Shown one piece after another: positions 8,021-19,326 of a DNA stretch of 36,812 nucleotides. The stretch's first letter is position 1. Each line of letters opens with the position of its first letter. A program made the translations under genes and the position numbers. The stretch comes from an uncultured Victivallis sp. (lineage in GTDB: Bacteria > Verrucomicrobiota > Lentisphaeria > Victivallales > Victivallaceae). The notes beneath the pieces were generated by a model. That model had not been told where the DNA came from and did not search any database. It saw only the letters and a list, made by a program, of their open reading frames with translations. The DNA lies in NCBI GenBank assembly GCA_944389935.1, contig CALXOE010000039.1, positions 1 through 36,812 on the forward strand, read 5' to 3'.

Positions 8021-10504
8021 TCAGAGTTTCTTCCGCAGCGTATCGAAGAGCGGCAGAAACTCTTCCGGCGTATGAAACGGATGTTCCGATCCGGCGGGAG
8101 ACTCTCCGGCCGCTGGTTCGAGCAGTTGGACGTCATACTCCCGGGCGAGACGGCGGAGCGATTTCTGCAGCTCGCGCTGCGCTTCCTCCTCCCCGGGACG
8201 GACCGGGGCAGGGATGAGATAGATCGCATGCAGTTTCCGGTTTCTCCGGAGTTTTTCAAGAATCGCTGCAATATACCGGTCTCGCATCCACGGTTCTATG
8301 GTGCCCATATGATACAAGCAGGGCAGAAAGAGGATGGCATGGTCCGCTGTGCTGCTGCCGATCCGGTCGAGCAATTCCGGCAGATTATCGCGCAGCGGAA
8401 CTTCAGAGTCCCGGAACGGAACGAACTCGATGGTCTGATTTTCCTTGATTTGCAGCTGTTCTCCGGCGGTGGCGGCAAAGCCGTCGATCGATTCCGCAAT
8501 CATCAGAAGTTTGCGGCAGGGAACGAGTTCATCGCCGATTTTGCGGGGGAGTTCCCAGTTGCGGATGTCGCTGAGTTTCGGGCGGTGAAGCACGAGAACG
8601 GTGTTGTCCGCATCCGTCTGCCGGGCGAGATCTTCCGCCGCTACCGGCAGAACGCGGAGACGCTTACGGTCGAACTGGAAGTTTTCAATATCGAGCCGGA
8701 TGTCGACCGATTCCGTTTTCTTCAGTCGTCGCGCGGGGAGGGTGATCGTATCTTTGCGGTAGACGTCCGCCGCGGCCCGGTTGAACCGCTCATCGGGTTT
8801 GGCGGGGAGGCGAACCCGGCGCAGCTCCTGCGCTTTCCCGTCGACGGCGATATCGAGCTGTGCCTCGACCTCGAGCGGGAGGCGCGAGATGGTTTCCGCC
8901 GAGATGGAAAGTGTCTCGTCGTCGTAGATGATTTCCGGCGCCCAGAGTCTGAGCTGGAGATCGGGTCTGAGTTCGACCAGATCGGCGCGATAATCCGAGT
9001 TGAGCACCGGCAACCGGGTTTCGGGCTGGCCGATGCGCCGGAACGAAAGGGCGGTTTCCGGGGTATTGCCCGGGATCACGGCGGTCGAAAGTTCGTCCAG
9101 AGGCCTCCACGGAGAATCTCCGAGCTGCCACTCTAGTTCGTCCCGTGATGTCATGAAGTCGAAATTCTCGAGCGGAATGCTGGATTGCTTGTCCGTGTAG
9201 ATCAGATAGTGACCGCGCCGCGACAGCAATGGATAGGAAACGCCTTTCTGATTCTCCAGCCCGGTCGGTGTTGCGGGACGCGCGGGGGTGAAGTGTTCCG
9301 CCGCGAGAAGTCGGAACTCCCCTTTCTCCGCCGGGCGCATGTGCAGGGTCATCTGACTGTAACCGCTGTTCAGACGGTAGAAGAGCTCAAAAGGAACGCT
9401 CCCTTTTTTGAGGCTCTGTTTGACGGTGACCGTTTCCGCCGGCTGGGAGCCGTTCGCATTGACGCGGCGGGCGATGACTTTCCCGTCGAGTTTCAGCAGT
9501 GCGAGGGAGTTCGAGAGAAGTCTGAACTCATATTCTCCCTCTTCCGGAACCTCGAGAAAGCCGGAGAAGCGGGCCGAATAGTGTTCCGAGGTTTCCGGCG
9601 GGCGTACGACGAGCTGCACTTCGGTCGCGATGAATTCGCGCGGATTTCTCCACCCCGCGACGCCGAGCAGGTCATTTTCCGCACCGTGTTCCATGTCTTT
9701 GCGCGCCTGGGCATACTGACCGTTGATGCGGGTGATCTCACGCTTCATGTATAGAAGATGATTTTTTATCTGATTTTTCCGCGAGGCGTTGAAGCGGCGC
9801 ATGCGTTCGCAGTACGGATAGCCGTTGAGTTCGGACGCCGCGCGCAGCCACTGCCCCTTGTTCCTGGTATGGAGTCGCTTGAAGAGATTTCTGTAATTCT
9901 TGTAGTATTGCGGGAATTTCGGAACGCCGCGCGGCGGCTCGAAGCCGGTGACCGCCTGACGCAGGATGATGAACGGACGGTTGTAGAAGTTTCGCGTGTG
10001 CCAGCGGTTGGCGCGCGTGATCTCCATATTGCGCCGGTTCAGAAACTCCTGCGGCGTACAGGGGCGGTCGCCTCCCCAGTAGAAATTCAGCTTCAACCGC
10101 TGCTCGGGAGGGCGTTCCCCGGACTCTCCGGTCCACGTATCAAAGGGCTGTCTGGCCGGATAGCCGAAGTAGATGTCGAAACGCTTCGCTTCCGGTGCCG
10201 GGGCGATCGAGAGCGAGAAGTTGTCATGCAGCTGGTACGCGACCGGTTTGCCCGCGTCATCGAATACCCGCACCCCGTTTGAGGGCAGAACCGGCAGCAC
10301 GAGCCGTCGCAGGTCGATGCTGGAAGCCTCTGCCGGACGTTCCGGCACAGCGGTGAGCCGGAATTCCGCCTCCGGCTGCAGCCACTTGTGTTCTGCCGGG
10401 GCTGGTGATTCCGGCAGAGCCGCGGCTGTTTCTGGCGCGGGCGCAGCAAACACTGCGGATAGCGGCAGCAGGAGGGAAAGGCAGAAAGGCAGGACACGCA
10501 TCAC
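8021..10504 (-). CDS. Secreted PA14-domain protein with C-terminal alpha/beta domain
   Basis: 827 residues. A signal peptide (hydrophobic core 4-20, cleavage near A-V-F-A-A-P) predicts export. The N-terminal third has strand-rich segments ending in Y-F-G-Y-P and L-N-F-Y-W-G-G-D-R-P. Residues about 290-400 look like a PA14-type beta-barrel: F-S-G-F-L-E-V-P-E-E-G-E-Y-E-F-R, then a K-L-D-G-K-V-I strand. The last 190 residues alternate strands and helices in a way loosely like an SGNH-hydrolase core, but no G-D-S nucleophile motif is seen, so I do not claim esterase activity. The start codon overlaps the stop codon of the preceding glycosidase-like gene (ATGA), so the two proteins are made together and probably act on the same extracellular glycan. 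Confidence 0.6.
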   Translation of the reverse strand: MMRVLPFCLSLLLPLSAVFAAPAPETAAALPESPAPAEHKWLQPEAEFRLTAVPERPAEASSIDLRRLVLPVLPSNGVRVFDDAGKPVAYQLHDNFSLSIAPAPEAKRFDIYFGYPARQPFDTWTGESGERPPEQRLKLNFYWGGDRPCTPQEFLNRRNMEITRANRWHTRNFYNRPFIILRQAVTGFEPPRGVPKFPQYYKNYRNLFKRLHTRNKGQWLRAASELNGYPYCERMRRFNASRKNQIKNHLLYMKREITRINGQYAQARKDMEHGAENDLLGVAGWRNPREFIATEVQLVVRPPETSEHYSARFSGFLEVPEEGEYEFRLLSNSLALLKLDGKVIARRVNANGSQPAETVTVKQSLKKGSVPFELFYRLNSGYSQMTLHMRPAEKGEFRLLAAEHFTPARPATPTGLENQKGVSYPLLSRRGHYLIYTDKQSSIPLENFDFMTSRDELEWQLGDSPWRPLDELSTAVIPGNTPETALSFRRIGQPETRLPVLNSDYRADLVELRPDLQLRLWAPEIIYDDETLSISAETISRLPLEVEAQLDIAVDGKAQELRRVRLPAKPDERFNRAAADVYRKDTITLPARRLKKTESVDIRLDIENFQFDRKRLRVLPVAAEDLARQTDADNTVLVLHRPKLSDIRNWELPRKIGDELVPCRKLLMIAESIDGFAATAGEQLQIKENQTIEFVPFRDSEVPLRDNLPELLDRIGSSTADHAILFLPCLYHMGTIEPWMRDRYIAAILEKLRRNRKLHAIYLIPAPVRPGEEEAQRELQKSLRRLAREYDVQLLEPAAGESPAGSEHPFHTPEEFLPLFDTLRKKL

Positions 10505-12807
10505 GGTTTCTCCTGTTCGAGTTTGAATGCCAGATCGATCCGGAATGGCGGCGCCGCGATGGTAACGGGTTTCCCCGCTTCGACCTTGACGACGGAAGAG
10601 GCTGTTTCCGCATACGGCAGAGTCGAATACCAGCGGAGGCGGTAATTGCCCGTTTCAAGCAGTTTGGTATCGAGCCGGAGCGTGAGGTCTTTCACTTCCG
10701 GAACGGTGTTTGCGTCGTCGGGATAACGCTGGGTCGCACCATGATTGAAAACCCAGCCGTAGGCGGCGCCGGGCTTTGCGAGCGCCATGGCCATGTAACG
10801 CTGATCTTTCGGCGGCGCGGGAACCGTGACCGGCGCAGAGGGCAGATAATCAATCTGGTCGGAACGCAGATCGATTCCCTGCAGGAACCGGGAAAAGGCG
10901 AGATAATGGTCGTAACGGTTGTTCAGATGAACGAAGTCGTGCCACCAGAGGAACGGAGTTCCCGCAAGCCGGGCGAAAAGAGAGCCCCAGAGACCGCAAT
11001 GGATATCCCCGGTCATCTGTTCCGGGGAGCTGCCCGATGGGTTGCCGCCGTACTCGGTGATGAGCTGCGGTTTCCCGTGCTTCATGTTGTTGCAGTAGTC
11101 GCGCAGATGTTCGGCGAGGTGCTGGGACGGATTGCGGTAGGCGTCCCCCGCCAGATGGGTGATGGCAGGCTGTTGAAAGAGTTGAATGAGCCCGAGCAGA
11201 TTATGAAATTCACTGCACACGTGAGTCGAGACCAGCCAGTTGATCTGCGACCAGTCGCGCAGTTCGGTTGCGGCTTTCTGGTGCCATTTCTGGACCGAGC
11301 CATCCTGGTAACGTTCGCGCATCTGGCTCGTGAGGTCGACTTCGCTCCAGAGTTCGACCGCCATGATTCCCGGGGTCGCTCCCCAGCGGGCGGCAATGTA
11401 GCGTGCGCGCCTCGAATTGTTCTCGATGGCCGGTTCGTAGCGGAAGAAGTCACCCGGAATCTTCAGAAACCCCCCGTTGGCGGCGGCGTACTCCGCGCCG
11501 GAGTTGATCGGATTTTCGCGCCATTCAGGGTCGGAGGTGTCTGAAAGTCGTCCGTGGTTGTCGATGATGAGATTCACCAGAACGCCGTTCCGGTTGGCCG
11601 TGTCGATCACGTGGTCAAGCCGCCATGCCGCTTCCGTGTTGTAACGGCCGACGCCGTAATAGCCGCTGCGCCCCGCATCGTGTTCAAGTGCGAACGTCCA
11701 GCCGGCCATCCAGACTTCGACGGCGTTGATTCCGGATTTCCCGCACGCCTCGAGATAGTCGTCGTAGTCGTAGGTGCCGCGGTCCGGCAGATGGCCGAAG
11801 TTGAAACCGATTTCGCTGCGGCGGTCGGTGTTCGTATGGATGTTCAGCCCGATCGGGAAGAAGAATTCCCCGGTGGAATATTCAAAGTAACAGGGATTCT
11901 TCGTCGATACCCGGATGGGGCCGGGGAGTTGCGACGGCGTCGCGGTGAAGCTGCGCCACTCGCTTGCGATTTCCTCATTGGCGCGCACATCTTTCACCAC
12001 GAGCCGGAGCTGATGTTCTCCCGGTACGAGCGGCGTGAAGCGGATCTCCCAGAATCCGGAACCGACGGGCCGCGTGATTTCGCGCGTAAAGTGACGTGTC
12101 CGGACGTAGTCGCGCGACCAGAAACCGGGATAACGGCGGATTTTGCCGTCCGGGGTCTTGAGTTCATAATCGACCGTCACCTCCCGCGGGTCATAGGGGT
12201 TGAAGAACTCCCGGGCGAGACGGAAGCGGGAGCTGACGCGCCGGTTCACCTCGCCGGATTGCGGCAGCTTCCAGTCGATGATCGACAGCGGCTGTTGTTC
12301 GCGTTGTCCCGAGAGCGCAAGATTGCGGCATTCAAACGTGAATTTCCGGGGATCGGTGCCGTAGAGCGAAATTCCCGCCGAAAAGAGCCGGGTTGCCGCC
12401 TCCGCGTCGAAGATCGCATCGTGCCCGACCCCATGCCAGTTGCGCCCGCTCCGGTCGAGGCGGATGCTGATCTTTTTCCATTCCCCCGGAATGAACGTGA
12501 ACTCTTCGATGCTCTGAAACCAGAGCCCCTCCTTGTCCTTGAAGAACATCACCCCTTTGACCGGCTCCGGCGAATCGGCTGTCACCAATGCCTCCAGTTC
12601 GATCTTCCGGGCATCAAATGCGGAACGTTGCGGGCGGAATTTCAGGCGATCCGGCTCGAGGTAGAGCTGAGCTCCGCCGGGGAACTCCACTTCGATCTTC
12701 GGTTTGTCGGGCTCGACGAACTTCGCACCGTCGGCACGCCAGACGCCGTCGATGGCCGAAACCAGCAACGGCAGGGCGAAAACGATCACTCCCGGCAACC
12801 ATCTCAT
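10501..12807 (-). CDS. Secreted glycoside hydrolase-like protein (GH5/clan-A-type barrel)
   Basis: 768 residues with a signal peptide (M-R-W-L-P-G-V-I-V-F-A-L-P-L-L-V-S-A). About 320 residues of beta-sandwich character come first, including a DUF5060-like strand pattern. A TIM barrel follows from the F-F-F-P-I-G-L-N-I-H segment. Candidate clan-A catalytic pair: Glu489 (A-V-E-L-W-S-E-V, acid/base) and Glu585 (L-I-T-E-Y-G-G, nucleophile). W-W-H-D-F-V-H follows the next strand, and a C-terminal beta domain closes the protein. The substrate is not readable. Both ends overlap neighbours by 4 bp, giving a coupled trio behind glnS. I am confident of a clan-A glycosidase fold, not of the exact family. 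Confidence 0.65.
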   Translation of the reverse strand: MRWLPGVIVFALPLLVSAIDGVWRADGAKFVEPDKPKIEVEFPGGAQLYLEPDRLKFRPQRSAFDARKIELEALVTADSPEPVKGVMFFKDKEGLWFQSIEEFTFIPGEWKKISIRLDRSGRNWHGVGHDAIFDAEAATRLFSAGISLYGTDPRKFTFECRNLALSGQREQQPLSIIDWKLPQSGEVNRRVSSRFRLAREFFNPYDPREVTVDYELKTPDGKIRRYPGFWSRDYVRTRHFTREITRPVGSGFWEIRFTPLVPGEHQLRLVVKDVRANEEIASEWRSFTATPSQLPGPIRVSTKNPCYFEYSTGEFFFPIGLNIHTNTDRRSEIGFNFGHLPDRGTYDYDDYLEACGKSGINAVEVWMAGWTFALEHDAGRSGYYGVGRYNTEAAWRLDHVIDTANRNGVLVNLIIDNHGRLSDTSDPEWRENPINSGAEYAAANGGFLKIPGDFFRYEPAIENNSRRARYIAARWGATPGIMAVELWSEVDLTSQMRERYQDGSVQKWHQKAATELRDWSQINWLVSTHVCSEFHNLLGLIQLFQQPAITHLAGDAYRNPSQHLAEHLRDYCNNMKHGKPQLITEYGGNPSGSSPEQMTGDIHCGLWGSLFARLAGTPFLWWHDFVHLNNRYDHYLAFSRFLQGIDLRSDQIDYLPSAPVTVPAPPKDQRYMAMALAKPGAAYGWVFNHGATQRYPDDANTVPEVKDLTLRLDTKLLETGNYRLRWYSTLPYAETASSVVKVEAGKPVTIAAPPFRIDLAFKLEQEKP

Positions 12808-14120
12808 GGCTCATCGAGCTCCCTGAGGGCGCGGTTGCCCGGACTGCGGGCGGCGTCGCGGCGGATTGCATCGAGCGCGCGGATGCTTTTTTCCAGTTTC
12901 GCATTGCCCGCCGCGGGAGGCGTAACCAGCCCGGTCTCCTCGAGTTTCGCCAGCGCGTCGCAGACGGTATAATGTTCCGAGGGGTGGGCGGGCAGATAGT
13001 CCGGAGCGGTGTTGTCATTCTCAATTTTATAAAGCATGCCGGCTTCGACGAGTTCGTCGAGCATGGAGAGTGTGAGAACCTGTGGAAGAGGGAGTTCATC
13101 GAGAATGGTCTCCTCGTTGACCGCTCCCTGATCCCGATCGAAATTGCCGAAAACTTTCCCGAGGATCAGCAACTGGTATTCGAGTCGCAGTTTCCGGCTG
13201 ATTTTGACTTTCCCGAGCCGGTCGAAGAGTCCGCTGCCGATGTGCTGGTGGACGAACGACACCTCCGCTCCGAAAAGTGCGATCTGCCACGAGAGTTTCA
13301 GCCAGATCAGAAAGAGCGGCAGTACCGCGAAACTGCCGTACACCTTGTTGTACTGGTAGATCCGGGTCTGCAGAATGATGAATCCGTCCTGCAGCAGCTG
13401 AAACAGCACACCTGCGACGACTCCGCCGATCAGGGCGGACCGGAACCGCACGCGCGTATTCGGCGCAATGAGGTAGATCGCCGCGAACGTCAGCACAATG
13501 AGCACGAGAGGCGAAAGATCGACGGCCAGCGAGTAGAGCAGCGCCCCGAGAACTCCGGCACCGGCTCCTTCGCCGATGATCCGCCGCAGCACCGGCGCCG
13601 CACTCGAGAGCAGGACGATGAGGAACGGAGTGATCAGAATCAAGGCGAGATAATCACTCAGCCGCCGGAAAAAATTCCCGTGCGCCGGCAGATTCCAGAT
13701 CGCATTGAACGACTTCTCAACGTTGTTCGCCAGCCACATGACCGTCCAGAACAGCACGATCACACCGGCCCCCGCGATGACGCCGCTCTGCGTCTGCTGC
13801 AGTGTGGAGTCGGCGAACTGATAGATCCACGCGAGGATCTCCCGTTGATTGGCGAGCTTTTCGCTCAGGATCTCCTGCAGTTTCTCCTGCAGTGCGAATC
13901 CCTTGGCGATGCCGAACGCGAGCGCGAGCATCGGCACAATGGCGAAGAGCGTGTAATACGTGAGCGCGACGGCCCGGAGACTGTTCCGATCCGCCGTGAA
14001 CCTCCGGGCGGCGAGCCAGAGCAGCCGGGCGAACTTCCCGGCCGGCCAGAGCTCCCGGTAGGAGCGGTCGGAGCCCGCGATGTAATGAGCGAGCAACTGC
14101 TTGATTTTTCCGGTACGCAT
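12804..14120 (-). CDS. YihY/BrkB-family inner membrane protein
   Basis: 438 residues. About 300 residues form the YihY domain: A-L-T-Y-Y-T-L-F-A-I-V-P-M-L-A-L-A-F-G in the first span, then F-W-T-V-M-W-L-A-N-N-V-E-K-S-F-N-A-I-W and further spans (about six in all). A soluble tail of about 130 residues looks winged-helix-like and ends with R-A-L-D-A-I-R. The family was once called RNase BN, but that activity belongs to a different protein; its real role is unsettled (possibly transport). The gene is 27 bp downstream of glnS, and its stop codon overlaps the start of the next secreted hydrolase gene. Confidence 0.85.
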   Translation of the reverse strand: MRTGKIKQLLAHYIAGSDRSYRELWPAGKFARLLWLAARRFTADRNSLRAVALTYYTLFAIVPMLALAFGIAKGFALQEKLQEILSEKLANQREILAWIYQFADSTLQQTQSGVIAGAGVIVLFWTVMWLANNVEKSFNAIWNLPAHGNFFRRLSDYLALILITPFLIVLLSSAAPVLRRIIGEGAGAGVLGALLYSLAVDLSPLVLIVLTFAAIYLIAPNTRVRFRSALIGGVVAGVLFQLLQDGFIILQTRIYQYNKVYGSFAVLPLFLIWLKLSWQIALFGAEVSFVHQHIGSGLFDRLGKVKISRKLRLEYQLLILGKVFGNFDRDQGAVNEETILDELPLPQVLTLSMLDELVEAGMLYKIENDNTAPDYLPAHPSEHYTVCDALAKLEETGLVTPPAAGNAKLEKSIRALDAIRRDAARSPGNRALRELDEP

Positions 14121-14147
14121 TCGATCCCCCCGTCGCTGCTCCCGTTG

Positions 14148-15827
<1,680 letters not shown>

Positions 15828-16114
15828 GATTGCAATAACTCCAGAGTGATTTTTTCAAAGTGATCGATACGGAAAAAACGGGAATGCAGGGACGCTCCGT
15901 TGTCGAAAAATCGAAAACGGTTCCAATGTATGTCGGGCAAATTTCATGATCCGTCCACAACTCCGGTTTCGCCATCCATAATTTTCCATCCGCGGTAACA
16001 TACCACGTCAGTTGTTTTTTTGCCAGTCTCAACGGCACTTTTTTTGGGTGTTTTATCTTGAATAATGGGGAATCGGGATGTATCTTACCGAAATCAATCA
16101 TACGGGGGAAATTC
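15828..16114. other. AT-rich divergent intergenic region (glnS / GH78)
   Basis: 287 bp, noticeably richer in A/T runs than its flanks. It must contain the promoters of glnS (leftward) and of the GH78 gene (rightward), but I could not pick a convincing -35/-10 pair or operator in either direction. Confidence 0.4.
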
Positions 16115-18484
16115 ATGATGACGAAACTGAAACGGATCACGGTCAATTCGCTCTCCTTTGTCCGCAAGGTGGAAAGCTGCCACTGGGTGGATGACGGCGT
16201 CTGGCCGGAGAAGTGGATTGCCCTGCCTCAGACGAGTCATTCGGCCCGGACGGTGGCCTATCGCAACCGGTTTGTTCTCGGCGGTCCGGCGCGCATGCGT
16301 CTTGCCGTGACGGCGGATGCGGTTTACCGGCTCTGGATCGATGGTGTCGAGGCCGCTGCCGGTCCGGAGCTCGGGGACATTCGCAATACGTTTGTCGATA
16401 CATATGAATGGGAAGCGGAGCCGGGCGAACACGTTTTCGTCGCGATGGTTACCAGTTTCGGAGGGCACGGTCCCTTTGCGAAGATCGAGTTTGAGCACGG
16501 ATTTCTGCTCGCTGCCGACGGCGCCGATGCGGAGAAACTCGGGAGTTGCGCTGAAAACTGGGAGGCGAAGCTGCTGCCGGGACTTTCGTTCGAGCCGATT
16601 CGCGGCTGGGGCGGCAGCGTCGGGCAGGAGTTGACGTTCGATGCCTCCGGGTATCCCCGCGGCATTGAACGCGGCGAGGGGGAGGGGTGGCTTCCCGTTG
16701 CGGAGCTGTATCCCGGTGGCGATGCGGAACTGCGCAACGAATATGTGCCGCAGCCGCTGCTCCGGGCAGCGACGCTGCCGGATATGGAGACGCAGGAAAT
16801 CCGGAGTTTTGCACTCCGTTACGCCGGTCCGTTCCGCGGTCGGCAGTTCCGTGCCGCCGACAACCGTCCCGGTGAAATCGCCGAAATCGAGAATGCTTTG
16901 CGGAATGGAATTCTCGAGATTCCGCCCCGGACGGAACTGCGTTTGCTGCTCGAACTGGATGATTATTACTGTGTGCGTCCGCGCCTTGTTACTTCGGGCG
17001 GCCGCGGCGCGAAGATCTCGCTCGGCTGGGCCGAGGCGCTCATGACCGTGGATCAGGAGGTCCGGGCCAAAGCGGACCGAACCGGTTGGCGCGACCGGTA
17101 TTTTTATGGAATTTACGACCACTTCCTGCCGGACGGGCGTGATCGCATGGCGTTCTGGACGGCCTGGTATCGGGCGGGGCGGTTCGTTTCGCTGGAGATC
17201 CGGACCGCGGAGGAGCCGCTGCGGATCGACCGGCTGCGCCTCGAGGAGTTCCGCTATCCGCTCACGGTCGAGAGTTCGATCTCGACGGGGTGCGCGGATC
17301 TCGACCGGCTCGCCCGCCTCGCGCAGCGGACGCTTGAGATGTGTTCGCATGACACGTTCATGGACTGCCCCTATTACGAGCAGCTGATGTATCTCGGGGA
17401 CACCCGGATTCAGGCGCTGCTGACGCTGACGATTTCCCGGGATGCGCGTCTGGTCGAAAAGGCGCTGCGGATGTTTGCTGCGGCCCAGTTCGAGTCGGGG
17501 CTCTTCCCGTCGCGTTATCCGTCGCGGATTACACAGGTGATTCCGACCTTTTCGCCGTTCTTCATCGGCATGCTCGAGGATTACGCGCGCTGGCGGGGCG
17601 GGCCGCTCGTTTCCGAGCTGCTTCCGGCGGCGCGGCGGGTTGCGGATGCCTTCGAGCGCTGGATCGGGGCGGACGGGCTCGTATCGATTCCGCGCTCATG
17701 GTGTTTTGTCGACTGGACGGGATGGCCGGCGGGGGTTCCGCCGGAGGCGGAGCGCGGAGTCTCCGGAATTGTGAACGCGCTCTATCTCTACGGGCTGGGT
17801 TCTCTCGCAAATCTGTATGAATTGACCGGGGACACGGTGATGGCAGATTATTTCCGCCGCCGCGGTCGGGAGCTGGCGGAAACGGTGATCCGGGTTTTCT
17901 GGCGCGGGGAGCGGAATCTCTTTGCGGACACGGTTGACGATCGGAGTTTTTCGGAACACATGCAGGTCCTGATGCTGCTCTCGGGGTTTCTGCCGGAGCG
18001 GATCGAGAGGGCGTGCGGCCGGGGGTTGTGCAGGGATGAAAGCCTCGTGCGGGCGACGGTTTACTTCTGCTTCTATCTTTTTGAAGCGTATCGGAAGCTG
18101 CAGCGGCCCGACCTCTTCGACCGGCGGCTGGATGTGTTCCGTTCGATGGAGACGCTCGGACTTGCGACCCTGCTGGAAGGGCCGGAACCGAGCCGTTCGG
18201 ACTGCCACGCCTGGAGTGCGCATATTCTATGGCATTTTTATGCGTCGATGCTCGGCGTGCGCCCGGTGGGGTACGGTTTCCGAGAGGTGGAAGTCTGTCC
18301 GCAGCTGCTGCCGGGGCGGCGAATCTGCGGACGGGTTGCGCATCCGGCGGGCGGCGTGATCGAAGTTGAGGTTGATGCAGTGGGAGCAGTCGTGACGCTG
18401 CCGCCCGGTCTGCATGGGAATTACCGGTTTCCGGACGGGCGGCGTATCGCCCTCGTGCCGGGACGGAATGAAATCAAAGGATGA
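16115..18484 (+). CDS. GH78-like alpha-L-rhamnosidase
   Basis: 789 residues, no signal peptide, so probably cytoplasmic. An N-terminal beta domain of the rhamnosidase type (Y-R-L-W-I-D-G-V-E, then G-P-E-L-G-D-I-R) and a second beta domain (A-W-Y-R-A-G-R-F-V-S-L) precede an (alpha/alpha)6 barrel. M-D-C-P-Y-Y-E-Q-L-M-Y-L-G-D corresponds to the GH78 D-C-P-x-x-E motif, with Glu422 the likely general acid. The C-terminal beta domain contains C-H-A-W-S-A-H and P-A-G-G-V-I-E-V. Known members release terminal L-rhamnose; the substrate here is inferred. ATG at 16115 follows GGGGG by 6 bases; the frame is open 19 codons further up without a ribosome binding site. The stop codon overlaps the next gene. 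Confidence 0.85.
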   Translation: MMTKLKRITVNSLSFVRKVESCHWVDDGVWPEKWIALPQTSHSARTVAYRNRFVLGGPARMRLAVTADAVYRLWIDGVEAAAGPELGDIRNTFVDTYEWEAEPGEHVFVAMVTSFGGHGPFAKIEFEHGFLLAADGADAEKLGSCAENWEAKLLPGLSFEPIRGWGGSVGQELTFDASGYPRGIERGEGEGWLPVAELYPGGDAELRNEYVPQPLLRAATLPDMETQEIRSFALRYAGPFRGRQFRAADNRPGEIAEIENALRNGILEIPPRTELRLLLELDDYYCVRPRLVTSGGRGAKISLGWAEALMTVDQEVRAKADRTGWRDRYFYGIYDHFLPDGRDRMAFWTAWYRAGRFVSLEIRTAEEPLRIDRLRLEEFRYPLTVESSISTGCADLDRLARLAQRTLEMCSHDTFMDCPYYEQLMYLGDTRIQALLTLTISRDARLVEKALRMFAAAQFESGLFPSRYPSRITQVIPTFSPFFIGMLEDYARWRGGPLVSELLPAARRVADAFERWIGADGLVSIPRSWCFVDWTGWPAGVPPEAERGVSGIVNALYLYGLGSLANLYELTGDTVMADYFRRRGRELAETVIRVFWRGERNLFADTVDDRSFSEHMQVLMLLSGFLPERIERACGRGLCRDESLVRATVYFCFYLFEAYRKLQRPDLFDRRLDVFRSMETLGLATLLEGPEPSRSDCHAWSAHILWHFYASMLGVRPVGYGFREVEVCPQLLPGRRICGRVAHPAGGVIEVEVDAVGAVVTLPPGLHGNYRFPDGRRIALVPGRNEIKG

Positions 18485-19308
18485 GAAGAATGGAAACGAT
18501 CAAACTCTGGAAGTCGGTGGAAAGTGCGGGCACCGGGAATCCCGCCGATGATTTTGAGCCTTATCTCGAACTTTATCTGCTCGACCGGTCGCAGCCGGCG
18601 CGCGGGGCGGTCATCGTCTGCCCGGGCGGCGGGTATTGTCACCGTGCCCCGCACGAGGCCGAGCCGATTGCGCGGAAGTTCAATGAACTTGGATTTCATG
18701 CGTTTGTGGTTCAGTATCGGGTTGCGCCGTATCGGTTTCCGGCGCCGCAGCGGGATCTTTTCCGGGCGATTCGGATCGTACGGAGTCGAGCGGCGCAGTG
18801 GAGTATCCAGCCGGATCAGATTGCCGTTCTGGGCTTCTCCGCGGGCGGACACCTGGTCGCTTCGGCCGGAACGCTGTTCCATGAGGTGGATGCGACGGCC
18901 GGGGATGCTGCCGATGCGTTTTCGCAGCGGCCGGACGCGATCATCCCCTGCTATCCGGTGATTTCGTTCAGCGCGGAGTGGGGACATCGCGGCAGCGGCG
19001 AGCAGTTGCTCGGGGACTCTCTGCTGGAGCTGGAGGACCGTTACTGCCTCAGCAGCCGGGTGACGGCCGACACGCCGCCGACTTTCCTGTGGCACACCGC
19101 CACGGATGGTGCGGTTCCGGTGCGGAACTCGATCGCGTTCGCCGAGGCCTGCTGGAAAAACGGCGTTCCCGCCGAGCTGCACGTGTTTCCGTCCGGGCCG
19201 CACGGGATCGGGCTGGCGCTTGACTATCCCGATGCGAAAATCTGGCCGGAACTCGCGGCGGCATTCCTGACGACGACCTGCAAATTTGTTGCGCGGCGGC
19301 AGGCGTAA
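18481..19308 (+). CDS. Alpha/beta-hydrolase, acetyl-esterase-like
   Basis: 275 residues, cytoplasmic. The oxyanion-hole segment is C-P-G-G-G-Y-C-H-R, the nucleophile elbow is G-F-S-A-G-G-H with Ser120, the acid is in A-T-D-G-A-V-P, and the catalytic His is in G-P-H-G-I-G-L. This is the Aes/xylan acetyl-esterase type (COG0657), which removes acetyl or other acyl groups from sugars. ATGA overlap with the GH78 gene makes a two-gene unit: deacylation next to rhamnose release. A second possible start lies three codons later (18490). Confidence 0.88.
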   Translation: MRRMETIKLWKSVESAGTGNPADDFEPYLELYLLDRSQPARGAVIVCPGGGYCHRAPHEAEPIARKFNELGFHAFVVQYRVAPYRFPAPQRDLFRAIRIVRSRAAQWSIQPDQIAVLGFSAGGHLVASAGTLFHEVDATAGDAADAFSQRPDAIIPCYPVISFSAEWGHRGSGEQLLGDSLLELEDRYCLSSRVTADTPPTFLWHTATDGAVPVRNSIAFAEACWKNGVPAELHVFPSGPHGIGLALDYPDAKIWPELAAAFLTTTCKFVARRQA

Positions 19309-19326
19309 CCGAAGGGGGGCGGCACA

